Source: Piper betle
Taxonomy: Eukaryota; Streptophyta; Magnoliopsida; Piperales; Piperaceae
Reading direction: 5' to 3'
DNA: 64,000 nt
Assembly (NCBI GenBank): GCA_033002965.1
Contig: JAURVB010014830.1
Coordinates: 84,299 to 148,298, forward strand
The first letter of the stretch is position 1. Every line of letters begins with the position of its first letter. A program made the position numbers and the translations under genes. Below the pieces are notes generated by a model. It did not search any database, was not told the DNA's origin, and saw nothing but the letters and a program-made list of their open reading frames with translations. This document shows, piece by piece, positions 45,667-60,080 of the stretch.

Positions 45667-47062
45667 TTTGTAACCATTTCGGCTCACCCGTGAACCGACC
45701 CGGAAATGTCACCGGCGACCGAACCGTTCGCTAATGTACTGGTTCGGTTAAGCCGACCCGGATCTACCCTCGACGTCTTAAGATGGGGATGCAACCATGA
45801 GATGCATGAATGGGAACAATTGGGTTCTAACGGAGTCCTACATGCATGTGATGATATGCAAGCAAAACAAAACCATTACAACAAGCAAGAAATTTAAATA
45901 AAAATTCATTAATATTTACGGAAAAATGGACAGAATCTCCCCTAAAAGTGTAATAGGGGCCAACCTGTCCACAACAAGGGTATATAAATATTTTATCAAA
46001 ATACGATAAAACATAACAATCTACTATGGCATTCAGTCATTATCTCTTTCGTTTCATCTGAGCAGAGTCTGAACTCCAAGGCTCCCTACTCATTCACAAT
46101 TATCCGCTCGTTTCATAAGAAGCAATTTATCAAGACAAAAACATTCTAATTATCATTCACACAGCATTAACACACCATCATTATACATTACACGCAGCAG
46201 GTACATGTGTGTGTGGTTCCGTGCTACTCCTCCGCAGTCCCAACAGCTTTCATCGCTCACATTCCTCACCTACATAATATATAGAAAAACCATCAGTAAC
46301 GAGTGTTACCGGCCCGGAAAATAACTAATATCAATCTGGCCCGGCCGTGGCGGCGCTGACTGCCGGCAGCGGCATTGAGTTTGGTCGGGGCGGTCGGTCG
46401 TTCTGATCAGGCCCACAACCGGCTTCGACGGTGGTGCTAGGTAAGGGGAAACGTCGGGAGGTCAAGGGGGTGGTCGTCGAGGTCACGGCAGCGGCGGCGC
46501 GGCCCGGACGACGGCAAATCGACAAGGAGAGCGTCGTGGCTCGTGGGGCGATTCCGGAGTAAAGGCGGCAAGACAGTGGCTGTGGTTGGTCGGGGCGGGG
46601 ATGATCGGCGGCAGTGTGACATCGGCGATGGCGGCGGCGACGAATACAAGGCGGCGGTAGGGTTTGGGTGGGGAAGTGTCGGGAAAGGAGGTGAAATACT
46701 CCAATGGCAACATCATAAATAAGTTGTAAAGACCCAGAAAATAATAATAATAATAATTATTATAATAATAATAATAATGACGTTCAACATAGTGGGATCG
46801 AACGTGGGAAAAAATTCGTTAGCTAGATAAGTATGAATTACCCGGTTAATTGAAAAGTAATTTTTAATTGGATAATTTTAGTTGAATCGGTCGAGTCGAC
46901 TACATTAATTATCCAATTAACCATTTAAGTGAACTATACCATGTGCCCATTTAACAGGTTAAGTGAAATGGTTAAGTGGACCAAGTTGATTACCCAATTA
47001 CCTGGTTAGAGGAATTACGGTGAAAGGGTGCTTCCACGTACCCTAGCCGTCATTTTATTCAT

Positions 47063-47070
47063 TATAAAAG
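47063..47070 (+). promoter_or_regulatory. Candidate TATA box in the solo LTR
   Basis: TATAAAAG, preceded by a CCCTAGCCGTCATTTTA block that is also present at 36112-36128 in the element F 3' LTR, where the TATA itself is altered. It suits the U3 promoter position. Confidence 0.45.
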
Positions 47071-48575
47071 GAAAAGGGGAGGGCGTCATCTACATTTTCC
47101 TCCTTAGACAGACGATGGATTTCCTCCTTCGCTCGAGTAATTTTCTTTCCTTTCTTTTTCTTTTGTTGCATGCATACACATGTTGCATAAATCATAAACA
47201 TGATAAACAAAAGAATTAAATGAGAAATCAACAAGGGAAGAAGAAAACCAGGAGGGCGTCCTGCTGTTTTCCAGCAGCAACCACGCCATGTTCCCTTCCA
47301 TGGTGCGGGGTTGACGTGCTGGAGGTGGGAATTGCTCCCGACGGTGATGCTGGCCGGATGGAGTCACCTTGGAGGGCCAAAACAGACTGTCAAGGAGGCA
47401 CGCAGGTCTGAAATCCGAGGGGAGAACAGGTCGGTGTTGCCATGGGTGGTGCTGGCCAGAGGTGGATCCGCCATGGAAAGTGCAGACTGGTTGTCACCTG
47501 GGGTGGTGCTGGTCATCACCTTGATGGGGCAGGACATGGTCGCCATGGCTGCTGGTCGGCCACCATTAATGGTGAAATTAAGGTCCCCATATTGGGTGTA
47601 GTCCAAGTTTCATGAGATAGCAGCGGATAAAGATTGGATCTTTGGGGTTTTTCCAATCGGATTTGTGGGGTAGATAGAAGATGGGGTCTGAAATTAGGTG
47701 GAAGGAAAAGAAGACATGCTGGTCGGGTGCTGTTTATGTGGCCGACTAGAGTAGTCGTCATGGGTCTGGTCGGGTGTTGTTTATGTGGCCAACTAGGGTA
47801 GACGCCATTGGTCATGGGCTGATTATGTGACTGACATGGAGTCACCATGGTCAGGTCGGGGTTGCTGATTGGGTGGCCGGAATGGGGTCGCCAAGGACTG
47901 GTTGATGGTTGCCATGTGGTGGCCAAGTTGGAGATTCCATGGCAGCAAATGGAGGCCGCCACGTTAATGGTTGGTTGCCATGCATGGTGAAAATACCGGC
48001 TTTCACGGGTTGACTACAATAAAACTGGGAGCCTTGGGGTCGTTAAATGAATTTGTTAAAGTAGAATGGCAACCAGGTAAATATGGGAGAACTCGATGCG
48101 GTTGAGTTAGAATATAAGGTAAATACAAAAAAATTAAGTATGGGACATGTTAATGATTAAATTATCAATTAGATAATGGGGATTTGGATGGGGATAATTA
48201 ATAATTAATTATCATTAGAATTGATGAAAATTTAATAAAAAATGAAGACTAACATGAACTAATTACATCATTTATAATTGATAGTATATTAGTCATGTAA
48301 GTTGCATGTTGGTTCATGCAAAATAAAATTATACTAATGTATAATTTTATGCCCTCATTCAGATTAGGGTTCACGGGTCACATTCAGACGAAATCACAAG
48401 TCAGCTACGTATAATAGGTAGAACATCGTATTTTCCTTATTGGGTAGCCTAGGTCGGCCTGAGCCCAGATTCGACCACCATGCACCGAGTGCAACCGGGG
48501 TCAAAGAATTCACTCAGTCCGACACTGGGTCGTATTATGTGCGTAAAGTTTGTAATGCATTAACATTGTTTCGGA

Positions 48576-49070
48576 GTAGTGATAGCAGCCCCATAAAATG
48601 GCTACGGCCGGGGTGAGCAAGGCACAGCGATTCCTCCATTGCACTGGAGTGCAGTGATAGCCTCCCCATAAAAAGGCTACGGCCGGGGTGTGTGAGGCAC
48701 TGGCACTAGAGTTGGCAGTGAGAACTTCCCCACAAACGGGGCATAGCAATGACTTGAGTGCAGTGATAGCCTCCCCATAAAAAGGCTACGGCCTGGGTGT
48801 GCAAGGCACTGGCACTGGAGTGCAGTGATAGCCTCCTCATAAAATGGTTACGGCCAGGGTGTGCAAGGCACTGGCACTAGAATTGGTAGTGAGAGCTTCC
48901 CCACAAACGGGGCGTAGCAATCACCTGAGTGCAGGGGTGTAGTGATAGCTTCCCCACAAAAAGGCTACAGACGGGGTGTGCGAGGCACTGGCACTGGAGA
49001 CGGTAGTGGTAGCCTCCCCACAAAAGGGCTACGGCCGGGGTGTGCGGATCACAGCGGATACCTCCTCCGC
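48576..49070 (+). repeat. Minisatellite in the solo LTR
   Basis: Units of about 60 bp beginning GTGATAGCCTCCCC and containing GGCTACGGCCGGGGTGTG are repeated about six times. Two of them carry an extra 50-bp insert with CTTCCCCACAAACGGGGC, giving a higher-order pattern. Confidence 0.8.
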
Positions 49071-49900
49071 ATTGTTTTGGAGTATAGCGGAATCGCTGCA
49101 CCGCATATTAAAATAAACATAAGGAAGTAGTGGAATGTACTCGATTTGTTTTATATATTATATTACTTAGTGTTGTAATCACTAACGCGGGATTGCCTCT
49201 GCAGGTGTGCAGATACAAGATTAGGTGATTGACAACCAGGGCATGGAGAAAAATAAATATGAGGACTCCTTTTTATTTATTTATTTGAGAAATAAGTGTG
49301 GCTAGTGGGAAACGGTCTAAGACTGTGGGATCTTTATATATGTTTTTGTTAAAAAAAATGTTATACATATTTGCTTAATTGTGAGTAACACCTGGCCAGC
49401 TAGGCCCACAATGTTGTGACAAATGGCGGGTCGTTACATAAGTATTGACTCGATTCTGACTCGAGTCAAAATAATAACTAGTTCGTAATAAATTGTAAAA
49501 AAAGTATAGAAAAATATGAAAAAAATCCCATAAAATAAAACAAACACAACAACATCCAAATGACATGCTCTATAACTAATAACCCACCCGAATATAATCC
49601 AACGTGTCCTAATGCATTATTCGGTCTAAAACTATTTCTAGGATCAAACATATAAAAAGAAAAAAATACTGCATACTTTTATATATTCTGATAACTCATT
49701 TCTCACTATTTTCTCGACGTTATCATCATATATTCAGGTACACCTGTCTCTCATCGGTCATAACTCATGGCTGGCCTCGATTCAACACGCGGTTCATGAA
49801 ACTGACTCGATTCGAACCAACAGTCAAACCGACTTGTTCGGTAACGTAAAACCCTGACTCGAGTGTAAGGTTTTACAACTAGTGCAGTCCATAGATATCT

Positions 49901-52900
49901 TGTAAAACCCCAGTTTCAGCTTAGGGTTTTACCCTATTTAGTTTTGTCCAGTTTGGGCAATCTCGAGTTGGTTCGACCGAGCTCGACCCAGACTAGTTTT
50001 CAAATTATGAGTATGAGCCCAGATGGCCGTATGAGCATGTTATAGTGGATGAGTGTGCCCGACATGTAGATGATAAGATCATGAGTTATCAGTGTATACT
50101 GAAGAATATAGATTTGTTTGTATATGTTAACCAGGATTTTAGGCCTAGATCTAGGCCGTTGAAGCGCTTACTATCCGTTTGGGGACTTTTCGGGTATTTC
50201 ATTTGCATATAGCATAGGAATTTTAGATCATTCGATTGTGCCCCTATGGGCCCAGCTTGATTTAGTTCGTAGTTTGAGGCCCATTTAATTTTCTTGCCTT
50301 GATTCCCGCCTAAAGAGTCAATTTTATTACTCGAGTTAGTTTTAACTTTAGATGGTCTCGATTCGAGCTTTTTGTCCATATGCATAGTGCATGTACCCAT
50401 AGGTGGGCCCTACTAGGCCACAAGTTGTTAGACTTCAAGATCGTGCCACGTGGCAATATCTGAGTCGTCCACTAAGATTTATCTTCACCCGTTGGTTTCG
50501 AGAGTTTCCACGATTTTGAAATTTTCTACTATTACACCGCTGCCACTTCGGCTCGTGACCGGCGAGTCTCCGGACCTCTTTTGACCACCCATTTGGTATG
50601 GTCGTGACTGCCTCGTGGCCGGCTTTCCATTCGTACAACTCACGACCAGCGACGCCACCGTAGTCGCCGTCGGTGACTGAGTTTTTGATCACTGTTCACC
50701 ATCGCCGCCGCCACCAGTTGGGCCTTTTTCCAGCGTCGGTGTGGCACCTTCAGCCTATTTGACCCCCCACACAGGTTCCCCTTGTCGAGATCTACAATTT
50801 GAGACCAACATCGACCTCCACCGTGGCCACGATCGCCGCCGGCGACGTCGCCACACACGGCGGCAATGCCACCCCCTTCCGACCGATATCCGGCCATCCA
50901 TTGGCTGGAATCCTCTCGTTACCGGCCGCGCCGTTCTCCTCTCTTCCGATTGCAACCAGAGGCGATCCTCACCAGGCCGCCATCGGCATTCTCCCGTGAC
51001 GGGCACCGCCGCCCCCTATTTAACCATTTGCCCGGTTCGTCGTACGCTTGACCGCGACCACGTCTACCTGACCGTGACTGTGTCCACATGCATGCGACCG
51101 CGTCCGCCTACTGGATCTTGTCCTGTAGCCTGCCAGCCCATGTCCGAGTCCGCCCGCCAGCCCATGTCCAAGTCCGCCCGTCCAGTCAGGTCCGTCTAGC
51201 CAATTTTTGGTTAACCTAGACCCGGTTGGTTCAACCTATTTGGTTTGGTCTCATTTAGCTTGGTTCCGTCCGGTTCAACTTATTTTCCGACTGTTTTGTA
51301 CGTTCTTACACCATTTTCGGTAATTCAAGAACTCTTTCATTACTTTAGATGCATATTCACATTTTTTAGCATGTTTCGATGATACGCGTATTTTTCTTTA
51401 TTAATTAATTAATTATTTACTTATTTATTTATTCATGATTATTAATTTCTTATTATTATATATTTGTTGACTATGGTGAATGTTTACATAATTATTTGTT
51501 ATTAATAATATAATATTTACTTATTAATATTAGACTTATTATGTTATTAAATTGCATTTATTTATTTATTTATTTGTTTATTTATATATTTATTTATCTA
51601 TTTGTTTGTTTGCGTGTAAGTTATTATTTATTTGTATTTAATTATGTATTATTGTATTGTATAACTATGATGTTATTAATATTCATTATTAAAGATTATT
51701 AAATATTAGTTTATTTATTTATTTATTGAATTATTATATATTTATATGTATTTATTTATATATTTATATGTTTACAAGCACGAGAGTATATATCAATTTA
51801 CTCGTGTTTACTTGTATATTTATATAATATAATTATATTATTATTTTATGATAAGTATTGTTCATGTTTATGTACTTATTATTTACCTAATTATTTATGA
51901 ATGCATTTTTTGTTTGTTTATTTATTTATTATTTATTATTATTATGTCTCTATTTGCGTGCCAAGTGTTTAGTTGTAAGTTTGTTAGCATTATTTTCTTT
52001 ATTAGGATGTATTGATAATATGAGCACGCACCACGAGCATGCATCATATTGGGATGTTAGTATTTTACTTAGTAGTGGGTTCCGATGTAGGTTTCGGAGT
52101 CCGGGCTCGCCGTAGATGTGCAGCTATGCTTTGAGCTTGGACCACAAGTCCGTAGGACTCTCCCTCTCTACTTGACTCCTTGAGTGCTGAGTGTAAAGAT
52201 GTTTTATACGTAGGACGACATCGGTGGCGTTTTATTGCATCCCTCCGATGTCTAGCCATTTAGCTATGTTTTCTATGCATGTTTAATAAAACTACAAGGA
52301 TGAGATCCCTTGTTGCTTTTCAAACTTAAGCTCCAAAACTTTATGATATAAGCCTCTTTCCTAAGCCTATTATATAAGTACGCATATTTTTACGAATTTC
52401 ACAAATAAGAGAGTGAGCGGTATGGAGATATATATGAATCGCACTAGTACTCCTTCAAACCATGAGGTAGTGCGATATATGATGGTACTGTGGTATGTAG
52501 CACATTTCCAAAATATGTGGCACTAACTTAGATGTTCATTTTGTCACTCGAGTACCGTGGCGGGTGATATGGAAGGTGTGAGGGCGTAAACGCTATATGT
52601 ATGTATAAATATGATTATGAGCAGTGCATGCGAGCCGGCAATTGCTCAAGTATGTTTCCTTACCGTCCAGTGTGAGGCTATCTTGAAGTTTAATAAGTTT
52701 TTGTGGGTAATGGAATACCCATTTGTCAGATTATATTAGTTATTTTTCAGACCAATAACATTTGTTACTGATGGTTTTCATATAATATATGTAGGTCATG
52801 AAAATCCTTAGTCGACGTTGGTGGGATGATAGATAAACGCTTCACACACTTGAGCTTAGCGCATTTATTTCTTTTCTTACTTTTATTTATGTTTGATGTG

Positions 52901-53067
52901 TTTTGATGCCTATTTAATAATGCATTCCATTCTCTTGACACCAAGAAGGTCGTTTCGATCTATTGTATTGATCAAGTCTTACCGACTCGACAACTTTAAA
53001 CATAACTTGACTCGATGGGTAACATTTCTGATTTGGTTCTTAGGTGAACCGAAATCGGGGTGTTACA
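49901..53067 (+). mobile_element. Family D element inserted in its own family
   Basis: TGTAAAACCCC...CGGGGTGTTACA, 3167 bp, flanked by TATCT (49896-49900 and 53068-53072), inside the minus-strand family D element. Same layout as 15286-18533: GC-rich 50520-51200, TTTA-rich 51395-51945, palindrome at 52753-52770. Open frames in the GC-rich part occur on both strands and carry no domain. Confidence 0.85.
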
Positions 53068-53702
53068 TATCTCCATGTTGCTCAATCTCTTATTCGTGAA
53101 ATCCATAAATATGCGCGTACTTATATACTAGGTTTAGGGAAGAGACTTGTATCATATATTTCTAGAACTTTAGTTTGAAAACTAACAAGGGATCTCATCC
53201 TTATAGCTTTATTAAACATGGGTAGAAAGAACCCGACAACAGAGGAGATTAAGTAAAAGGAGAGTCCTACGGACATGTAGTCCAAGCCCCAAGCGTGTCT
53301 GCACATCAACGGTGAGCTCAGACTCTAAAACCAACATCATAACCCATCATGGTGTGTGCTGACATCATCAGTACATTCTAATAGAAAGGACTACTAAATA
53401 AACCTGTAATTAAACTACAGCCCACAAATCGATACATAATAAAGGAAATAACTAATAAATAAATAATAAAGACTGTAGATAGTAATAATCTAATCATAAA
53501 ATAATAAAATAATTATATTATATAAATGTACGGCTAAATACGAGTAAATATCTTATATACACGTGTTAGTAAACATAATAATAATTCAAGAAATAAATAG
53601 TTAATACTCATTAATCATTAATAATAATAATATCATAGTTACACAATACAAAAATACATAATTAAATACAAATAAATAATCACATACACGCGAACAAGCA
53701 AA

Positions 53703-53742
53703 TATATATATATATATAGAAACACACACACACACACACACA
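53703..53742 (+). repeat. TA and CA microsatellites
   Basis: A run of TA dinucleotides is followed within a few bases by about ten CA dinucleotides, inside the AT-rich part of the minus-strand family D element. Confidence 0.9.
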
Positions 53743-55490
53743 ATTTAGTAAACATAAATAAGACTATTATCAATAAATAAATATATCAATAATAATAATA
53801 AGTAATCATATAAACATGCATCATAATCAATAAATAGATAAATAATAAGAAATGAATAATAATCATAAATAAAATAATAAATAAAGAAGACTAATCATAA
53901 CATCCAAACATGCTAATTTGTGTGAATATGCATCTAAACTAATATAAATGTTCTCGAATTACCGAAAATGGTACAAGAACGGATGAAAACGGTCAAAAAA
54001 TGAGCTGAACCGAGTTGAACTAGACCAAGTCGAATGGGCTGAACTAACTTGGTTTGGGTTAAATAAGATGTTGTCCTGGGTCGGCTGGGCTGGTCTAAAC
54101 TAATGGACAAAGACATGGACTTGAGCTCGGATTGGCGGACTCGGACATGACCAAGCGGACATGAACGCGGGCAAGTGAACGTGACACTGCCAAATGGGTC
54201 AGAAGGTGGGCAGCCGGTGCCTGTCACTAGAAAAGAGCGTTGGCGGTAGGGTGGAGGCTGCCATCGGTCAGGATCGACGTAGGAGAGTGTGGGGACCGTG
54301 ATGGCAGTGGCAATCAGCAAGGTCCAACCATCGGCTGGCCGGAAAAAGATCGAGAAGTGGCGGTATCGGCGTTGGTCACGGCCACGGCAATGGTCGTGGG
54401 TTGTCTCAAAAGATTGGCCGTCGAGTGAGGAAGCTATCTGGGCTAATGGTTGGTGGTGACCGGTCAATGGCTGGCTGGAAAAGGTCAAAAATGATGGAAA
54501 ACGCCGTTGGGCAAGTGCGAGCAGCCAGCGGCGATCACGGCCAAGGCGGAGGTTGGTGTTGATCCCAAACAAAAGATCTCAACGAGGAGAAACTATCGGG
54601 GTAGTCAGCTTGGCCAAAGGGCACTCGCCGGAGCCAGAAATTGGCCGTATGGGTGGCGGTGGTGGCAAAAACCTACTCCAAAAAATGCCATTGCCAGCAG
54701 CGACTGTGGCGGTGTCGGTGGCGATGGTGGGTACGGACTGATAGCCAATCAGTGAGGTGGTCACCACCGTACAGATGTGGTGGCTGGAGGAGGGCTAGGG
54801 TCTCGCTGGCGGCGAGCCAAAGTGAAAATCCTGAAAATTGTGGGAAATCTCTGGAAATAAATTGGTGATAGCTAAGGCTCACTGTATGGCTCAGATCTTG
54901 CCACATGGCATGATCCAGACGTTGAAGAACTCGTGGCCTTGTGGGGCCCACCTATGGGTATATGCAATATATATATGGATGGAAAGCTCGGATTGAGACT
55001 ACCCAACGTCAAAACTTACTCGAGTCCAAAAAGTGACTCTATAGGCAGGAATCAGGGTAAGAAGGTTAAATGGGCCGTGTAACCCTGAACACAATTGGGT
55101 AAAGAAAAATCTGTTACTCAATCAGGTTAGGCCCATAGGGGCAATCCGGTAGTCCAAAATCCATAAGATGCATGCAATTTGAGATACTCTGAAAATCCCA
55201 AACGCATACTAAACACTGCAATGGCCTAGATCTAGGACAAAAACCATGGCCTAACTCATAAAAAATCATTTGTATACCTCATGTATACACGGATAACTCA
55301 TGTTCTGCTATATCTATCATATGCATGTCGGGCATGCTCAGCCACCATCACATGCTCATATGGCCATCCAGGCCCCATACTCATATTCTTAAAATTGGTC
55401 TGGCTCAAACTCACTCAAACCGACTTGAGATTGGCCCGAACTGGGCTACCTACATGTGGGTAAAACCCTAACCCAAAGCTAGATTTTACA

Positions 55491-58907
<3,417 letters not shown>

Positions 58908-58944
58908 TACCCATTTTGGGTACGTCCAGTGCCAAAGTCGCTGA

Positions 58945-59271
58945 ATGGGGAAGTCGCCAATGCCTAAAACGGACTATGTAATGTACTTTATCTGCTGGGC
59001 GACGGGCGGGCATTTTACCAGAGGTTTCTATTGTATCAATCTACCTGTTGAAGCATATACTCGCGGGGTGGGTGCAGGGCGGACGATTTCAAAGCGGACT
59101 CCTCATTCATTAGATAGAGAAGATCGCCAAGATTTCGTGATCCGCTGTCGAACCTATTCCAACAGCCCAGACTCGGATCTGGGGATCGCCGGAAGACTTC
59201 GTATCAACAGAGGCTCGGTATATCAATATCGATTAGATCCGAGATCTGTTATTGAATTGCTCATTCAATGA
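58945..59271 (+). other. Plastid spacer open frame between ycf15 and trnL-CAA
   Basis: A 108-codon frame (starts MGKSPMPKTDYV) in the plastome spacer. It suits the small open frames sometimes annotated here, but I know of no function and treat it as part of the transferred block. Confidence 0.5.
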
Positions 59272-59286
59272 GCATTTTCAATATTA

Positions 59287-59367
59287 TGCCTTGAAGAGGA
59301 CTCGAACCTCCACGCTCTTTAGCACGAGATTTTGAGTCTCGCGTGTCTACCATTTCACCATCAAGGC
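59287..59367 (-). tRNA. trnL-CAA: trnL-CAA copy of plastid origin
   Basis: On the minus strand an 81-nt class II tRNA begins GCCTTGATGGTGAAATGG and ends GGTTCGAGTCCTCTTCAAGGCA, with anticodon CAA in ACTCAAAATCTCG and the long variable arm of leucine tRNAs. The acceptor stem pairs (GCCTTGA with TCAAGGC). It lies between ycf2/ycf15 and ndhB, as in the plastome inverted repeat. It carries A- and B-box-like regions and looks structurally intact, but nuclear transcription is unproven. Confidence 0.92.
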
Positions 59368-59775
59368 ATTTTGAAAGTGCATCGTATTCCATCAATATGA
59401 TATCTATCTAGTGTGATATATGGAATATATGGCAAAGGTGAAGTGTTGGGGTATTTCTATCGATCGGCCGTGCCATATATATAGGCCCGATCGGACAGCA
59501 AATTGCTTCGATTTGAATTATCCGGAGGATACTTTATATATATATCAAAAAGATATACAATCAAACCTATTTCTCGATTCAATCGAGTTCATATGGTACC
59601 CAAATAACGATAGAATAGATATGTAAAAAGCAGGTCAGGTCCGATTACTCCTATTCCTAATCCTAAATGGAATGTGACGACGTAGGGATCCATATGGAAA
59701 CATAGTATCTATTTCTATACGCTCTTCTAATGACTCCTTCTCATAATGAGAATGGACATAACCCTATTCTGGCCT

Positions 59776-59850
59776 GGTCCGGTATGGAATGAACTTATAA
59801 TCGGATGATCGAGTCGATTCCATGATTATAAGTTCATTCCATACCGGACC
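59776..59850. terminator. 27-bp perfect inverted repeat 3' of ndhB
   Basis: Arms 59776-59802 and 59824-59850 pair without mismatch around a 21-nt loop. In the plastid this would form the stem-loop that protects the 3' end of ndhB transcripts (ndhB reads on the minus strand, ending at 59937). Here it is simply carried along. Confidence 0.7.
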
Positions 59851-59936
59851 ATTCCCATTTTGGGCGGAATAGATCGACTAATTCTTTTATTCCAGTTAGT
59901 AAGAGGGATCTTGAACTAAGAAATAGACCCTAGAAG

Positions 59937-60080
59937 CTAAAAGAGGGTATCCTGAGCAATTGCAATAATGGGGTTCATTGATATTCCTGGTATAGTAGAT
60001 GCTATCACACATAGAATCATACTCAATTCGATGGAATTGTTTGATCTTAAAGGGTATCTTTGAATATTTTGTATGTGAGG
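59937..60080 (-). pseudogene. ndhB: ndhB 3' end fragment
   Basis: The last 47 codons and stop of ndhB, a membrane subunit of the plastid NADH dehydrogenase-like complex: [20 protein letters not shown] then [14 protein letters not shown] and stop. The frame is intact to 60080, where a minus-strand LTR (TGTAACACCC) begins, so the gene is cut at a proline codon. The rest of ndhB may lie right of the window. Confidence 0.9.

Larger units (their letters stand above)
46725..49438 (+). mobile_element. Solo LTR related to element F LTRs
   Basis: TGTAAAGACCC...GGGTCGTTACA, 2714 bp, flanked by TAAGT (46720-46724 and 49439-49443); the empty site is seen at 43020-43030. It begins with an ATA/ATT microsatellite (46740-46778). 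47740-47960 has loosely repeated TGGTCGGG..TTATGTGGCC words. No primer site or coding region was seen. Confidence 0.9.
40639..49877 (-). mobile_element. Non-autonomous gypsy element with gag only (element C-)
   Basis: Flanked by ACTAG (40634-40638 and 49878-49882). 3' LTR 40639-43459, interior 43460-45668 with gag, 5' LTR 45669-49877 (interrupted by a solo LTR and with an internal deletion). The LTRs differ at roughly 6 % over the first 400 bp by eye. The interior, about 2.2 kb, contains gag and a zinc-knuckle region but no trace of pol, so movement would have needed enzymes from another element. Confidence 0.85.
45669..49877 (-). repeat. 5' LTR of element C-, interrupted
   Basis: 45669-46339 matches the start of the 3' LTR, then jumps to sequence matching 42637 onward, so about 1.3 kb is deleted. 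46725-49438 is a nested solo LTR and 49439-49877 completes the LTR. Confidence 0.85.
40023..55490 (-). mobile_element. Family D element in ycf2, minus strand, with nested insertions
   Basis: Its outer parts are 40023-40638 (reversed 3' end, TATAACACCCC, second base mutated from G) and 53068-55490 (reversed 5' part, ending GATTTTACA), plus a 23-bp island 49878-49900. Flanking CAAAC occurs at 40018-40022 and 55491-55495. Removing the inner elements rejoins it: ...GAGTACTAG + TGCAGTCC... and ...GATATCT + CCATG..., both colinear with 17881-17930 read in reverse. As in the other copies there is no coding sequence, primer site or internal repeat. Confidence 0.85.

Noticed and set aside
48576..49070. 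Regularly spaced repeats as a CRISPR array
   Set aside because: Units are contiguous and diverged with no unique spacers, and the setting is a plant LTR.
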